DNA of 64,000 bases from assembly GCA_022376465.1 (NCBI GenBank), contig JACDTU010000004.1, positions 62,001 to 126,000 on the forward strand, in the 5' to 3' direction. The notes under the pieces were generated by a model. That model saw only the letters and a program-made list of their open reading frames with translations, did not search any database and was not told the DNA's origin. This DNA comes from Cubamyces lactineus (taxonomy: Eukaryota; Basidiomycota; Agaricomycetes; Polyporales; Polyporaceae). Positions 11,971-20,938 of the stretch are shown here, piece by piece; the stretch's first letter is position 1, and every line of letters begins with the position of its first letter. The translations under genes and the position numbers were made by a program.

Positions 11971-12772
11971 AGCTACTTGAGCCAGGCAAAACGGTAGGCC
12001 TCAATAGTTCGGTGTAGGGGAGATTGAGCGATGGACTCTCGAGGGCGAGGCTTACGACCTCCGGCTTCATGTATGAATCCTCACGCTTTGCAGCTGCTAG
12101 GTTGTTCCTAGCGCTTCTCTTCTGGACCGGTGGAGTGCGTAGCCCCAACGAGCATTACATATGATCATTATCACCACTTGGGCCCGATTCCGAGCTGGTA
12201 CTTTTCCGAGGATCTCCCCGAAAGAACGCTGCAGTTGGCTTCATATCTCTGCACAAGATGCCACCTCAGGCTGGATGTTCCGCGCTGCCGTCCTGTGCAT
12301 GCCGGCTAGTACTAACTTCGCAAATTCGAAGGCCAGGACTCCTGCAGTCCTGGCGCAGCCCTGTTGGCCTTCGGTGCGATTTTCTGGAAATTCTCGTATC
12401 AATGCGCGCACGTAATAAGCTGTTGAAGAGGAATCCCCCGCGTCGGGCCTCAATGATCAGTAGACCGCATGGTTCGACGGGGTTACATAACGTCGCGGCC
12501 CGGCCAGCAAGTCCTTAAACAGCGAACAATGGGGATCACCCTACTTTCTCCCAGTCTTCTGTCTTCGGAGAACAATCAGGCGTGTGAGCGCAAGGTACAG
12601 AATATTATTGATCCTCCAGGCCCTTTCTGGTGAGCCGAAGTATCCTGGAGCAAACGGTAAGACGCGCGGTAGACATTTAAGCACCGTGATAATCTGCTAG
12701 ATCTCCTCAACATTAGCACTGAACTCAGCACCTCGAAGCCGCAGCAGCACCTGCCGCCACTCAGCAGTCAGG
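11971..12772. other. Divergent intergenic region between two paralogues
   Basis: About 800 bp separate the start codons of two divergent sister genes, so it presumably holds both promoters. No further gene is supported. Confidence 0.5.
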
Positions 12773-13261
12773 ATGGTTCAGGACGCTACAACTCTAGCTG
12801 ACCGTCTACAACTCGTTGTCGCCCAGCAAGACCTACAGGGGCACCATCGCCGCACCGAGCATTGGGCGCTCGTCGTCGTGTCGGCTAAAAATCGCTCAGC
12901 ATATGTGCTACAGCTCGCCGGGAACATGGACACGTTCCACTTCGAGGCCCTCCGCGTACCCGACGTCTTGAAGTTGGGAGAGCTCTGCGGCGGATGCCGC
13001 GTGGGTGACATCGCAGCCGACAGCGTCGACAAGTTGCGGGACAAACTCGCCTCTCATCGCATCATCCTACACGACAAAATGTGGGACTGCCAGGACTGGC
13101 TGCTCGAGGCGATCCGAGACTTGAAGGACGAGACGGGGGGATGGGTACAGATCGATGGCTGGTTCACGGAGCGTGGGTTGCGAGAGAAACTGCGGGAGGA
13201 GAGGGAGCTGTGGGAGAGGGCGGACGACCACTTCTTCGAGCGGCTGTACACACAAACCTGA
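12773..13261 (+). CDS. Small HW...WxC-motif protein (DUF6914-like), copy 2
   Basis: A single exon of 162 residues, paralogous to the gene at 11437-11970. Matching blocks are TEHWALVVVS, LAGNMDTFHFE, ELCGGCRVGDI, MWDCQDWLLEAIRDL and LWERADDHFFERLY. Its N-terminus lacks the xLYLAxYD-type opening seen in copies 1 and 3 and begins MVQDATTLADRL. A short upstream exon may be missing, or the N-terminus has been replaced. The head-to-head arrangement with copy 1 implies an inverted duplication. Function is unknown. Confidence 0.75.
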   Translation: MVQDATTLADRLQLVVAQQDLQGHHRRTEHWALVVVSAKNRSAYVLQLAGNMDTFHFEALRVPDVLKLGELCGGCRVGDIAADSVDKLRDKLASHRIILHDKMWDCQDWLLEAIRDLKDETGGWVQIDGWFTERGLREKLREERELWERADDHFFERLYTQT

Positions 13262-13548
13262 CGTCGTAATACTTGTTCTGGGCACTGTTCGGACAGGAAT
13301 CGGAGAGTATGCAAGGTCTGTATTGGTGTGATGAGATTAGTAAATACTGCGATGCTACTGCTGTCCAAGATATTGTCACTACATCGGGCTCTGGTGTGAG
13401 CTGCTCCTCCCCGAGTCCTGCCCGGTACCTATATCCAGGTCAATAGCTGGGGCTAGCCAAATAGAACCAACGTACGTACCAACAACAGTATTCGTCAGTC
13501 AGGATGTGAAATGAGGCGCGTCCATACGGCGTGCGACGCACCCCACGG

Positions 13549-14859
13549 TTACCTCTCATCGTAATAAGGAGGGAGTTCGTGACTGGTGGGTACCCGATTC
13601 GCTTCGCTAGCCATCGCCAGTTTCTTAATCTCGTCGTGTAGCATCGCCGTCACCTGTGCTCGTACCATGCTCTCCGTGACCTGAGAGCCCGAGCGATTCG
13701 ACAGACTTGATCCATCCGAGACAGAGAAGTCCGTCCTGTGGTGATTCTGGATGATGAGCGTCTGCGCCGCTTTCTCTGCAGGAGGTCGCCTGTAGACGTT
13801 TCGTTGTGCGGGACGGAGCACGTCGGAATGTAATGGTTCCGACGAGGAGAGAGGGGAAACAACATCGTCGACCGTGGCGGCGTGTGCCGCGTATCGTTGG
13901 GGTGTATGAGGATGTGCGAATGGATCGTTGTGTTGGAACGCAGCCTCGGACATATCGCGATCCCTGGAAGGCGATGGCCTGTATGCGCTCGTGATGCGCT
14001 CAGCGGAGGGTTGTATTCTGATCATGCGCTCGGTGGAGGAGGTATAGAAGGGCATTGCTGGGGGAGGAATGGCACTTTCGCGAGCTTGTCGCTGCGACCT
14101 GCGCCGACACAGAAATAGTAGCAAGACGCCCGCGAGTAACAGGGCCGCTACTCCACCGATGACACCACCGACGATGGCACCCAATGAATTTGACGCTTTA
14201 CTCGACGATGATTGGGGAGGCGATGTGGACGTAGCGGGTTCGGGATTCGACGGGTCGGGTTCGTCCGTGGTGTAGACGATGTAATCGAACAGGACATGGG
14301 AGGCGTTATTACCTACGACGCTCATCGTGAGGTTGTGTATGTCTTGGGAGAGATCGGTGGCCGAGAACACAGATACGTTGTACAGGACCTCAGAGGATTC
14401 GTTCGGGATGCTGATATACTGGCCTCTGTAGACACCGTCGATGCTGAACGTGAGGTTCACGAACGTCGCAGCGCCTGGGACCGTATTCGGGACGATGTTG
14501 TACACGTATACCGCCGTTCCATTGAAGAACGCCTGTACCTCCGTCGATTGCTGACCGGGTCCGTATGCTGCGTAAGACCAGGTTCCATCGAAGGCCTTGC
14601 TGACGTCAATGATTCCGGGATGTACGAGACATGCAGTACACGTCTGGCCCTGGGACCATACACCATTGGGTGGGACGTATTGGAGGACGTTCGCGCTGAG
14701 CATGAGCTGGTCGTCAATGGTATGATTCACGAGAAGAGCAGATGCGGAGAGCACGAGCTCGAGTGTGGATAGCGCCAAGAAGATGAGTCTATAAGGCGAA
14801 GGAGCTGCGAGGGATCGACAGCCCGAGAGGATCATGGTGGCTGAGACTTGTAGGTCCAC
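13549..14859 (-). CDS. Single-pass membrane protein with PPxY tail (family copy 2)
   Basis: A single exon of up to 436 residues; an alternative Met lies 8 codons in. Order: signal peptide (LIFLALSTLELVLSASA), family opening LLVNHTIDDQ, a C-x2-C pair (CTAC) before HPGIIDVSKAFDGTW, the AVYVYNIVPNTVPG strand block, FSIDGVYRGQYISIP, and HVLFDYIVYTTDE closing the outer domain. Many N-x-S/T sites suggest glycosylation. A short Ser/Pro stalk and a Gly-rich TM helix (IVGGVIGGVAALLLAGVLLLFL) with basic CRRRSQR stop-transfer follow. The cytoplasmic tail of about 180 residues has a charged amphipathic stretch (VRAQVTAMLHDEIKKLA) and ends LPPYYDER, a PPxY motif. It is the first intact gene of the tandem array. 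A plasma-membrane or endomembrane sensor or adaptor role is inference only. Confidence 0.85.
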   Translation of the reverse strand: MDLQVSATMILSGCRSLAAPSPYRLIFLALSTLELVLSASALLVNHTIDDQLMLSANVLQYVPPNGVWSQGQTCTACLVHPGIIDVSKAFDGTWSYAAYGPGQQSTEVQAFFNGTAVYVYNIVPNTVPGAATFVNLTFSIDGVYRGQYISIPNESSEVLYNVSVFSATDLSQDIHNLTMSVVGNNASHVLFDYIVYTTDEPDPSNPEPATSTSPPQSSSSKASNSLGAIVGGVIGGVAALLLAGVLLLFLCRRRSQRQARESAIPPPAMPFYTSSTERMIRIQPSAERITSAYRPSPSRDRDMSEAAFQHNDPFAHPHTPQRYAAHAATVDDVVSPLSSSEPLHSDVLRPAQRNVYRRPPAEKAAQTLIIQNHHRTDFSVSDGSSLSNRSGSQVTESMVRAQVTAMLHDEIKKLAMASEANRVPTSHELPPYYDER

Positions 14860-15543
14860 CGGAGAATCACGACGGATTGGCGGAAAGGAAGGACAGGAGT
14901 GGGCTGGAAAGCGCGACCTGGGTTGAAGAGGTCGTAAAAGCTTTGCGTCCTCGTCGCATCTCTGTCAAAAGTCAAGTTCACAGCGCTGTAGTCGCGGAGC
15001 TTAGCTTCCGTCGGTCCGCCATCGTTCGTACCTACATACCAATACTAGCCATCGAGCAATAATGTACCTGAGACGCATGGAAAGTTGGCACTGCGGTAAC
15101 ATATCCAAGTGCAGCGGTCTGATGGCTGCCTCGTCAGCTCGATACACGTTCCCTAGTGCTACAAATGAGATCCCACCTTCGAACGCCGCCGCGAGCTCTT
15201 CAGGAGCCTAGTCATCTACCGAGGTGATTAATACTGCTAGGACCTGCGCATCTGACAGACCGTAGCCAAAGCGGGTACAGGCGGCGGCGGCCTAAGTCTG
15301 CCGGCCACGGTACCGCTCGACGCTCGTCATCAGCGCTAAAAGTGCACTGCTCACGTCGGCGGCTATGGCGCCGTTCACTTTGTGGCGCAGCCACCACCAC
15401 CACAGGGTAACGGATTACCACTATAACTGATATGCGTCTGACTGGCACTAGTTTGAATCTTGGTTCTCTGTCATACATCTACACGCAGCTTGGATTGAAC
15501 ACTATGCGTCCTTTTCCGACGACAACATAGGGATGCTTGAACA
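14860..15543. other. Intergenic spacer in the membrane-protein array
   Basis: Contains the promoter of copy 2 and the 3' flank of the next copy. No gene seen. Confidence 0.5.
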
Positions 15544-16735
15544 TTACCTTCCCGTACCAAGTCCCCCTGCAGCTCGGCTCGGACGTCCCAAAGTTTGAGC
15601 TTTCTTGAGCCTGCTTAGCTCCCGGGCCTTTTGTATGAGCTCCGCCACATGTATGCGTATCACATCGGCTCCCGGCTCCGGGTTATACGACGACCTGTCG
15701 CCCATGGCATCCGCATTAGGTCTCCCATGGAACTCCTCAGGCAGGGGAACTCGAGCTAGCCCAAGACTTGAACGCGAATAACAATCAGTGCCCTGCAAGG
15801 TGGCCGATTGATCCGTATCCGGATGCTCCGAGTCGACGGCAGATTGAGCTAAAACGATGTCTCCAACGGAGAGATTCTGCGCCGCGCACCGTTGAGGAAG
15901 CGGAGGAAGAGCCAGCGACGGCGTACTGGGAATCTCTGAGACAATAACTGAGTGCTTGTAAATGGGCATGGAGTCGGGGAACTCACGTCTAACGCGATGC
16001 TGGTGGCGCTTGCAAAGCCAGAATAGCTGCACTCCGGCAAGCACCAGCACGGCGATACCGCCAATAACGCCCCCAAAAGGACGCCCGTATATGCGGATGG
16101 CGGCATTCACGAAGTCGGGGAAAGGAATACTTGGGACGACGCTGGCGTCACAGGCGAGAGGGAGGTCGGCGTGAGGGGAATTGGTGAGGACAGGGGCTCG
16201 GGCTCGACCGCCGTCCGCCGTGTAGATGAGGTAGTCGAATAGGACGTGGGAGATAGTCTCTTCCTGCACGCTGATTGTGAGGACATGGGCCATTTTTTGC
16301 GAAATTCGTCATCGCGAATACGGATACATTGTAGAAGACGTCTTGGGTCGGGTCAGGGATATGGATGTACTGTCTGGCGTAATTTCCGTCAGGGCTGAAG
16401 CTGATATTGGTGCAGGAGACGATGTCGAATACCTATATGCCTGTGCCAGAGAAGGATGCCTCGATGCTCGTTGGGGCCTGAGAGGGAGGATTGTATGCGT
16501 CATAATACCAAGTACCATCAAAGGCTTTTGCAGGGCCGATGATTCCAGGGTGGATTTCGCATTCCAGGCACGCCTGTCCTGTATCCCATACCCCATTTGC
16601 AGGAGCGTGGGTTAAGATATTCGAGTCGATCCCAGCTTGGTCATCTACGGTGTGATTGACTAGCAAAGCGGGTACCGGCAGAGCGAACATTAGATTGAAT
16701 AGAGATGTGACGATGGCAATCTCGAATGATGCCAT
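15544..16735 (-). pseudogene. Disrupted PPxY-family membrane protein (copy 3)
   Basis: The 5' part from 16735 reads a signal peptide (FEIAIVTSLFNLMFALPVPA), LLVNHTVDDQ, the C-x2-C pair, HPGIIGPAKAFDGTW and SFSGTG. It then meets an in-frame TAG at about 16434, where intact sisters have the first Tyr of VYVFN. The same frame continues beyond the stop with VFDIV, an in-frame loss of about eight residues, then FSPDGNYARQYIHIPD and FYNVSVFAMTNFA. A frameshift near 16290 is needed to reach HVLTISVQ...SHVLFDYLIYTAD, the TM helix (VIGGIAVLVLAGVQLFWLC) and the tail. The terminal PPxY found in intact copies is gone (the end reads GRPSRAAGGLGTGR). Stop, deletion, frameshift and motif loss together point to real decay more than to a single sequencing error. 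Confidence 0.8.
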
Positions 16736-17545
16736 CCCGATTGATGTTTGAGCAGCAAGAGGATCTTGGTATTGCACTAGATTTTCTGTCAGACGCAACG
16801 ACGACAGGTGGAGGCCCACTCATCTTACCTAGGCCGAGGACAACGAAGGCGCGAGAGGCTCACAGTATTCTTGAGCTTATCGTGGTAGCACGGCTGGTAT
16901 ATATGAACAGGTGCATATGAGATGACTGAGCGATGTAGGCCTTTCAAGTTAACAGATTCAAGAGGCGAGACAAAAGTGGAACTGAGGCCTCAGATTAGCC
17001 CGCCAGTGCGATGAACGACCCGTCGAAGATTGCAAGGCACGCAAGTCAAGCCGAGAAGTTACGGATGGAGCAAGCATTTGTCATTGATCATGGGACTAAG
17101 AACAAGTAGAGAATCATTATGACTTCTCGAGGCGTGCCAGGAGCCCCGGGTGACCGCACGAGGTCCGAGTCGCAGGCGTAGTACTCCCGGGCCTCGGCGA
17201 GAGCGAAGGTTTGTCTGCGCCAAGGCGCTAAGTGGACAAAGTTAGCGCTACACACCAGGCGGCTAACTTGGCAACATCTTGCAGAAGGTTGAAGCGGCAT
17301 CTCCTCCTAGGCTTGAAGCCTGAGGTTTGAAGCGGTACAATTGCATGCTGGGCTAATATATACGATTGATTGATTAGGACACCACCGATGTACAAACGAG
17401 AATTACAGAGACGTCAAGAGAGAACCTATGCAGCAGTCAGAGATAGTTCTGTCATACTCCGGGTACTCGACCGCCACACATCAATCATATCCGTAACGAT
17501 ACTCGTGAGGTTCAAGGCTAGACTGCACTTTATCGTCTAATGGAG
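16736..17545. other. Intergenic spacer in the membrane-protein array
   Basis: A TATATA near 16899 lies upstream of the disrupted copy 3 on its strand. Otherwise nothing recognisable. Confidence 0.45.
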
Positions 17546-18688
17546 TTATTGCGGGCGGCCTCCCTTTCGCACTACACGTTGCGGCTCTTCGTATTTCGGC
17601 GGGGGCTCCAACTGGAGCAAGCGCACACGCTCCGCTACACGGTCCCTAGCGATCCTCTCGAACTCTTCCCGAAGTTCGACTATCTGTTCGCGGATGACTC
17701 GGACATTCGGGTCGGACTGCGAGTGAGTACAATCCGAGGGATCAGTACTACTTGCACCGTTACTTGCAGTGTTCGGGGGTATCGGCGTCGTGTCCAGGTG
17801 AGCCCTATCCTGAGGAAGACGGGGTCGTTTGAACTGTGTTGGGACTCGCTCCTGCATGCGATCCTGGATTTCGGGGGCAGGTTCTGGGTGCCAGTACGTT
17901 CCCCTGGATGTAGGCACAAACCCACCAGGTGACTCAGAGTGGCGGCGCCGTTTTGACCTGCACAGCAAGAACAGCAATGCTGCGAGCAGAAGAAGGGCAA
18001 TGCCGCCAATCACGCCCCCAACGATGGCCCCTATAGGCGTCGAAGAAGTGTTGGGAGACGGCTGCGGTGAGGCCGACGTGGGTGCACTGCTACTGGGTAC
18101 CAGTGGCAAGGCGGCAGATGTGGGAGGAGTAGTACTTGAAGTCTGGGGCTCAGGTTCGTCCGTGGTGTAAACGAGGTAGTCGAATAACACATGGGAAGCG
18201 TTCTCTCCTTGGACACTGACCGTGAGGACGTGGGCCGTATTGGCGAGATCGGATGCAGCGAAAATGGACACATTATACAAGACAGTCGAGGTCGAGTCTG
18301 GGATGTGGACAAACTGGCCGGCGTAAACCCCGTCGAGGCTAAAGCTGAGGTTCGTGAGAGTTGGTGCATTGCTGGGGACGGTGTTGGGCAAGATATTGAA
18401 CACGTATACGGCCGTGCCGGTGAAGGATGCCACCATCGCCGTAGAGGCTTCGCCGGTGTAAAACCAGGTGCCATCGTAGGCTTTTGAGGGATCGATGACT
18501 CCAGGAGGTATGAGGCATGAGGAACAGGTCTGGCCTGGTATCCACGAATTACCCGCAGGAGTATAGGTTAAGACATTCGGACTGAGCACAGCTTGATCGT
18601 CCACAGTGTGGTTGACTAGAATGGCCGACACCACCAGCGAGAGCGACAGCGTGGCGAGAAACGCGAAGACAATCCGGCATGACCACAT
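17546..18688 (-). CDS. Single-pass membrane protein with PPxY tail (family copy 4)
   Basis: A single exon of 380 residues, intact. Signal peptide (IVFAFLATLSLSLVVSA), then ILVNHTVDDQ, GNSWIPGQTC with CSSC, PPGVIDPSKAYDGTW, AVYVFNILPNTVP, FSLDGVYAGQFVHIPD and HVLFDYLVYTTDEPEP. A Ser/Thr/Pro stalk is followed by a TM helix (AIVGGVIGGIALLLLAALLFL) and CRSKRRR. The tail carries a predicted amphipathic, charged helix (REQIVELREEFERIARDRVAERVRLLQ) and the motif EPPPKYEE, a PPxY. It is a close sister of copy 6 and of the pseudogene next door. The conserved C-terminal helix plus PPxY suggests a cytoplasmic partner with WW domains. Confidence 0.87.
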   Translation of the reverse strand: MWSCRIVFAFLATLSLSLVVSAILVNHTVDDQAVLSPNVLTYTPAGNSWIPGQTCSSCLIPPGVIDPSKAYDGTWFYTGEASTAMVASFTGTAVYVFNILPNTVPSNAPTLTNLSFSLDGVYAGQFVHIPDSTSTVLYNVSIFAASDLANTAHVLTVSVQGENASHVLFDYLVYTTDEPEPQTSSTTPPTSAALPLVPSSSAPTSASPQPSPNTSSTPIGAIVGGVIGGIALLLLAALLFLLCRSKRRRHSESPGGFVPTSRGTYWHPEPAPEIQDRMQERVPTQFKRPRLPQDRAHLDTTPIPPNTASNGASSTDPSDCTHSQSDPNVRVIREQIVELREEFERIARDRVAERVRLLQLEPPPKYEEPQRVVRKGGRPQ

Positions 18689-19399
18689 CGTTCAGGACAG
18701 CCGTTAGAAATGGAGGAGGTTGAGGCGAACGGGTCTGATTACTCGGAATGTTGTCAGAGACGGTATACGCTGGGGGATGTCCAACAACGTACACATACCT
18801 GAGATGACCCGCAGAGTGGGGGACGGCTGAGGCTCAGAGCGTCTCTTGCCAGCCGCGGCAGGAGCAGTATATCTGCGAATGCAGCCATTGGCAGATTTGA
18901 TCCCCAACAACTATGGTACCCAGAATCTGTAGACGCGTGTTTATTTAACGAATTGCGAAGGAGGGATTTTGCACTAGCGTTCAGTATACCGGGGCGCTCG
19001 AAGGGACCGGTTCGAAACCAGTTTAGCGACGGGTAATACAGGCAAAGCATACGAAGCGCTGATGCGTCCATGACACGAACTGTGCGTCGACTCTGGGCGA
19101 TCACATGTCAGTGCCCAGGCGTAGTTGGTGATAAAATATAATGGCGTGTCCATGGAACGCAGAGAAGACAGTACAACTCGAAGAAAGCCACAGCGGTCAA
19201 ATGCACAGCCGAGATAGAAAGCATGAGTCAAGCCAAAAGACGCTTCCATGTCCGACAACCGGAGTTGATGTATCAGTCAAGAAGCAACGTCAGAGGGAAC
19301 GCGGAGAGGGATGCACTGCAAGGCTGGACTTCCTCGCCCAGTATCACACGGAGAAGTGTTTCTTCCGGCCTATGGCACGTCATGGCTCTTCGTGAACCG
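18689..19399. other. Intergenic spacer, promoter of copy 4
   Basis: About 30-90 bp upstream of the copy-4 ATG is a stretch (about 18718-18775) that resembles the stretch upstream of pseudogene copy 5 (about 20228-20292). Both share TTGAGG.GAACG.TCTG and GGTATACG blocks. The promoter therefore appears to have been duplicated with the gene. No other feature seen. Confidence 0.5.
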
Positions 19400-20194
19400 G
19401 AGGGGCTCGTGCAGCAGATGCATACGCCCCGCTACACAAACCTCCTTTCAAACTCTTCCTAGGATTTCACTATCTGTGGACAGATTACTTCCATCTCAGA
19501 TTCGGATTGTAGGCCTGGATGATCTGACTGACCGATCTTACTACCGCCCGCACTGGCAGTGCTCGAGAACATCGACGTCCTCGGTTGCTCCGTGCCTTGG
19601 GGGTTATGCGACGTCTCCGAGTCCGCAGATGGGCCAGGTGTCCGAGGCTGGCCGACCGCACAGCTGGGAGCGATTTTCGTGGTGTGCAGACAAGGTTGGG
19701 AGGGATGAGAATGAGGGTGTGTGGCAAACGATGTTGAAAGTCGTTTTGGCCTTCGGTCTTCAAGTCGTTCTCGTTCGGACTCGAAGAAGCAGGGGTCTGA
19801 TCCCAAATGCGGTCTTCTGACATCGAACGGACCCTCGCGAGACGAATGGCGTCGTCTGTACAACAGCAAGAATAGCAATGCTGCAAGCAGAAGTACCGCA
19901 ATGCCGCCAATGACGTCTCCAACGATGGCTCCTCCAGGCCATGGCCAGGGTCTCGGAGATGGACGTGGCAAAAGTGACGATGTAGGTGCACTGCCACCAA
20001 GCGTGTGGATCGATGATGCTGGGATGTATGGAACACGATTAAGAGGTCTGGCCGGAACCCCATGAGCCCTCTGAAGGGATGTGTGTGGAGAAGGACATGC
20101 TCTGGTCATCTATGGTGCGGTTGGCCAGCATGGCCGATACTGCGAGCGCGAGCATCAGAGTGGACAGAAAGGCTAGGAGTCGGCCAGGTAACAT
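19400..20194 (-). pseudogene. Gutted PPxY-family membrane protein (copy 5)
   Basis: From the ATG at 20194 the frame reads a signal peptide (LLAFLSTLMLALAVSA), MLANRTIDDQ and THIPSEGSWGSGQT, almost identical to copy 6. A TAA follows where sisters continue CTSC. In the same frame SCSIHPSIIDP resumes, after which most of the outer beta domain (roughly 100 residues in intact copies) is missing. The sequence jumps to a short Pro-rich stalk and the TM helix (IVGDVIGGIAVLLLAALLFLLL) with YRRRHSSR. The tail ends at a TAG after PQIVKS. Beyond it EEFER is still readable, then another stop, and no PPxY. Multiple stops plus a large internal deletion make a functional product very unlikely. Confidence 0.82.
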
Positions 20195-20938
20195 TATCCT
20201 GGCCGCTTGTCGAGAATGTGATAAACCTTGAGGTGAACGATTCTGTGATTTTCCGGAACGGGGTCAGAAGGCTTGTTTGTCCGAAGGTATACGACTCGAC
20301 GACTTCTACATACCTAGGGGAGAGTGGGAAAGCGACGGAGTAAGCGCTGCTTTGCTGGCGACGACGACATTGTATGCAGCAAAGCTGTCGATCACCTAGA
20401 GTAGATATGATCCCTAACATTGGTGACACCTGCAGCATCAGGCAGGATTACCCGGTCGCGTCGGCTTCTCCCTCCCGCCCTTCAGTGGGCGACCATTCTG
20501 TCTGTCCGCATCTCCCCTCCGCTCGCCTCGCCCGCTCGCCTCCCACGTACGCGCCTCCCCACGCACCGTAGATCTTTTCCTGACCATGCACCGTCCCCCT
20601 CTCCGCGATCACACCGACATTGCTACCGCGCATGTATTATCTGACATAGGGCGCCGCCCTGCAGCGGATACAAAACTGGATCATAATAATAATAATAATA
20701 ATAGGCAGGATTGGTAGAAATGCGTATCGTTGAGCAGTTGCGGCGGAGGGGCCTATATCAGCGTCTGATGTGCTAGAGCGAAAAGAAATGCCCTCGAGAC
20801 GGATCCGGAGCTCGGCCTTAGTTGAACAGCAGACAGGGCGTACAGGATACCAAATACTGATACATTACCACGCAGACTCTGCCCAAGTCCAGGGAAACAA
20901 CATGTAAGTGTACAAGCTGCATTGTCTTGTTCAAGATG
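20195..20938. other. Intergenic spacer in the membrane-protein array
   Basis: Holds the duplicated promoter of copy 5 and an ATA microsatellite (20683-20703). No gene seen. Confidence 0.5.
20683..20703. repeat. (ATA)7 microsatellite
   Basis: Seven perfect ATA units between copies 5 and 6 of the membrane-protein array. Confidence 0.9.

Noticed and set aside
8270..13261. Secondary-metabolite cluster around the P450
   Set aside because: No core synthase (PKS, NRPS, terpene) in the neighbourhood. The APH-like and HW...WxC genes do not define a pathway.
15544..16293. Separate 249-residue gene starting MAHVLT
   Set aside because: It is the 3' part of disrupted membrane-protein copy 3, lacking a signal peptide and most of the outer domain.
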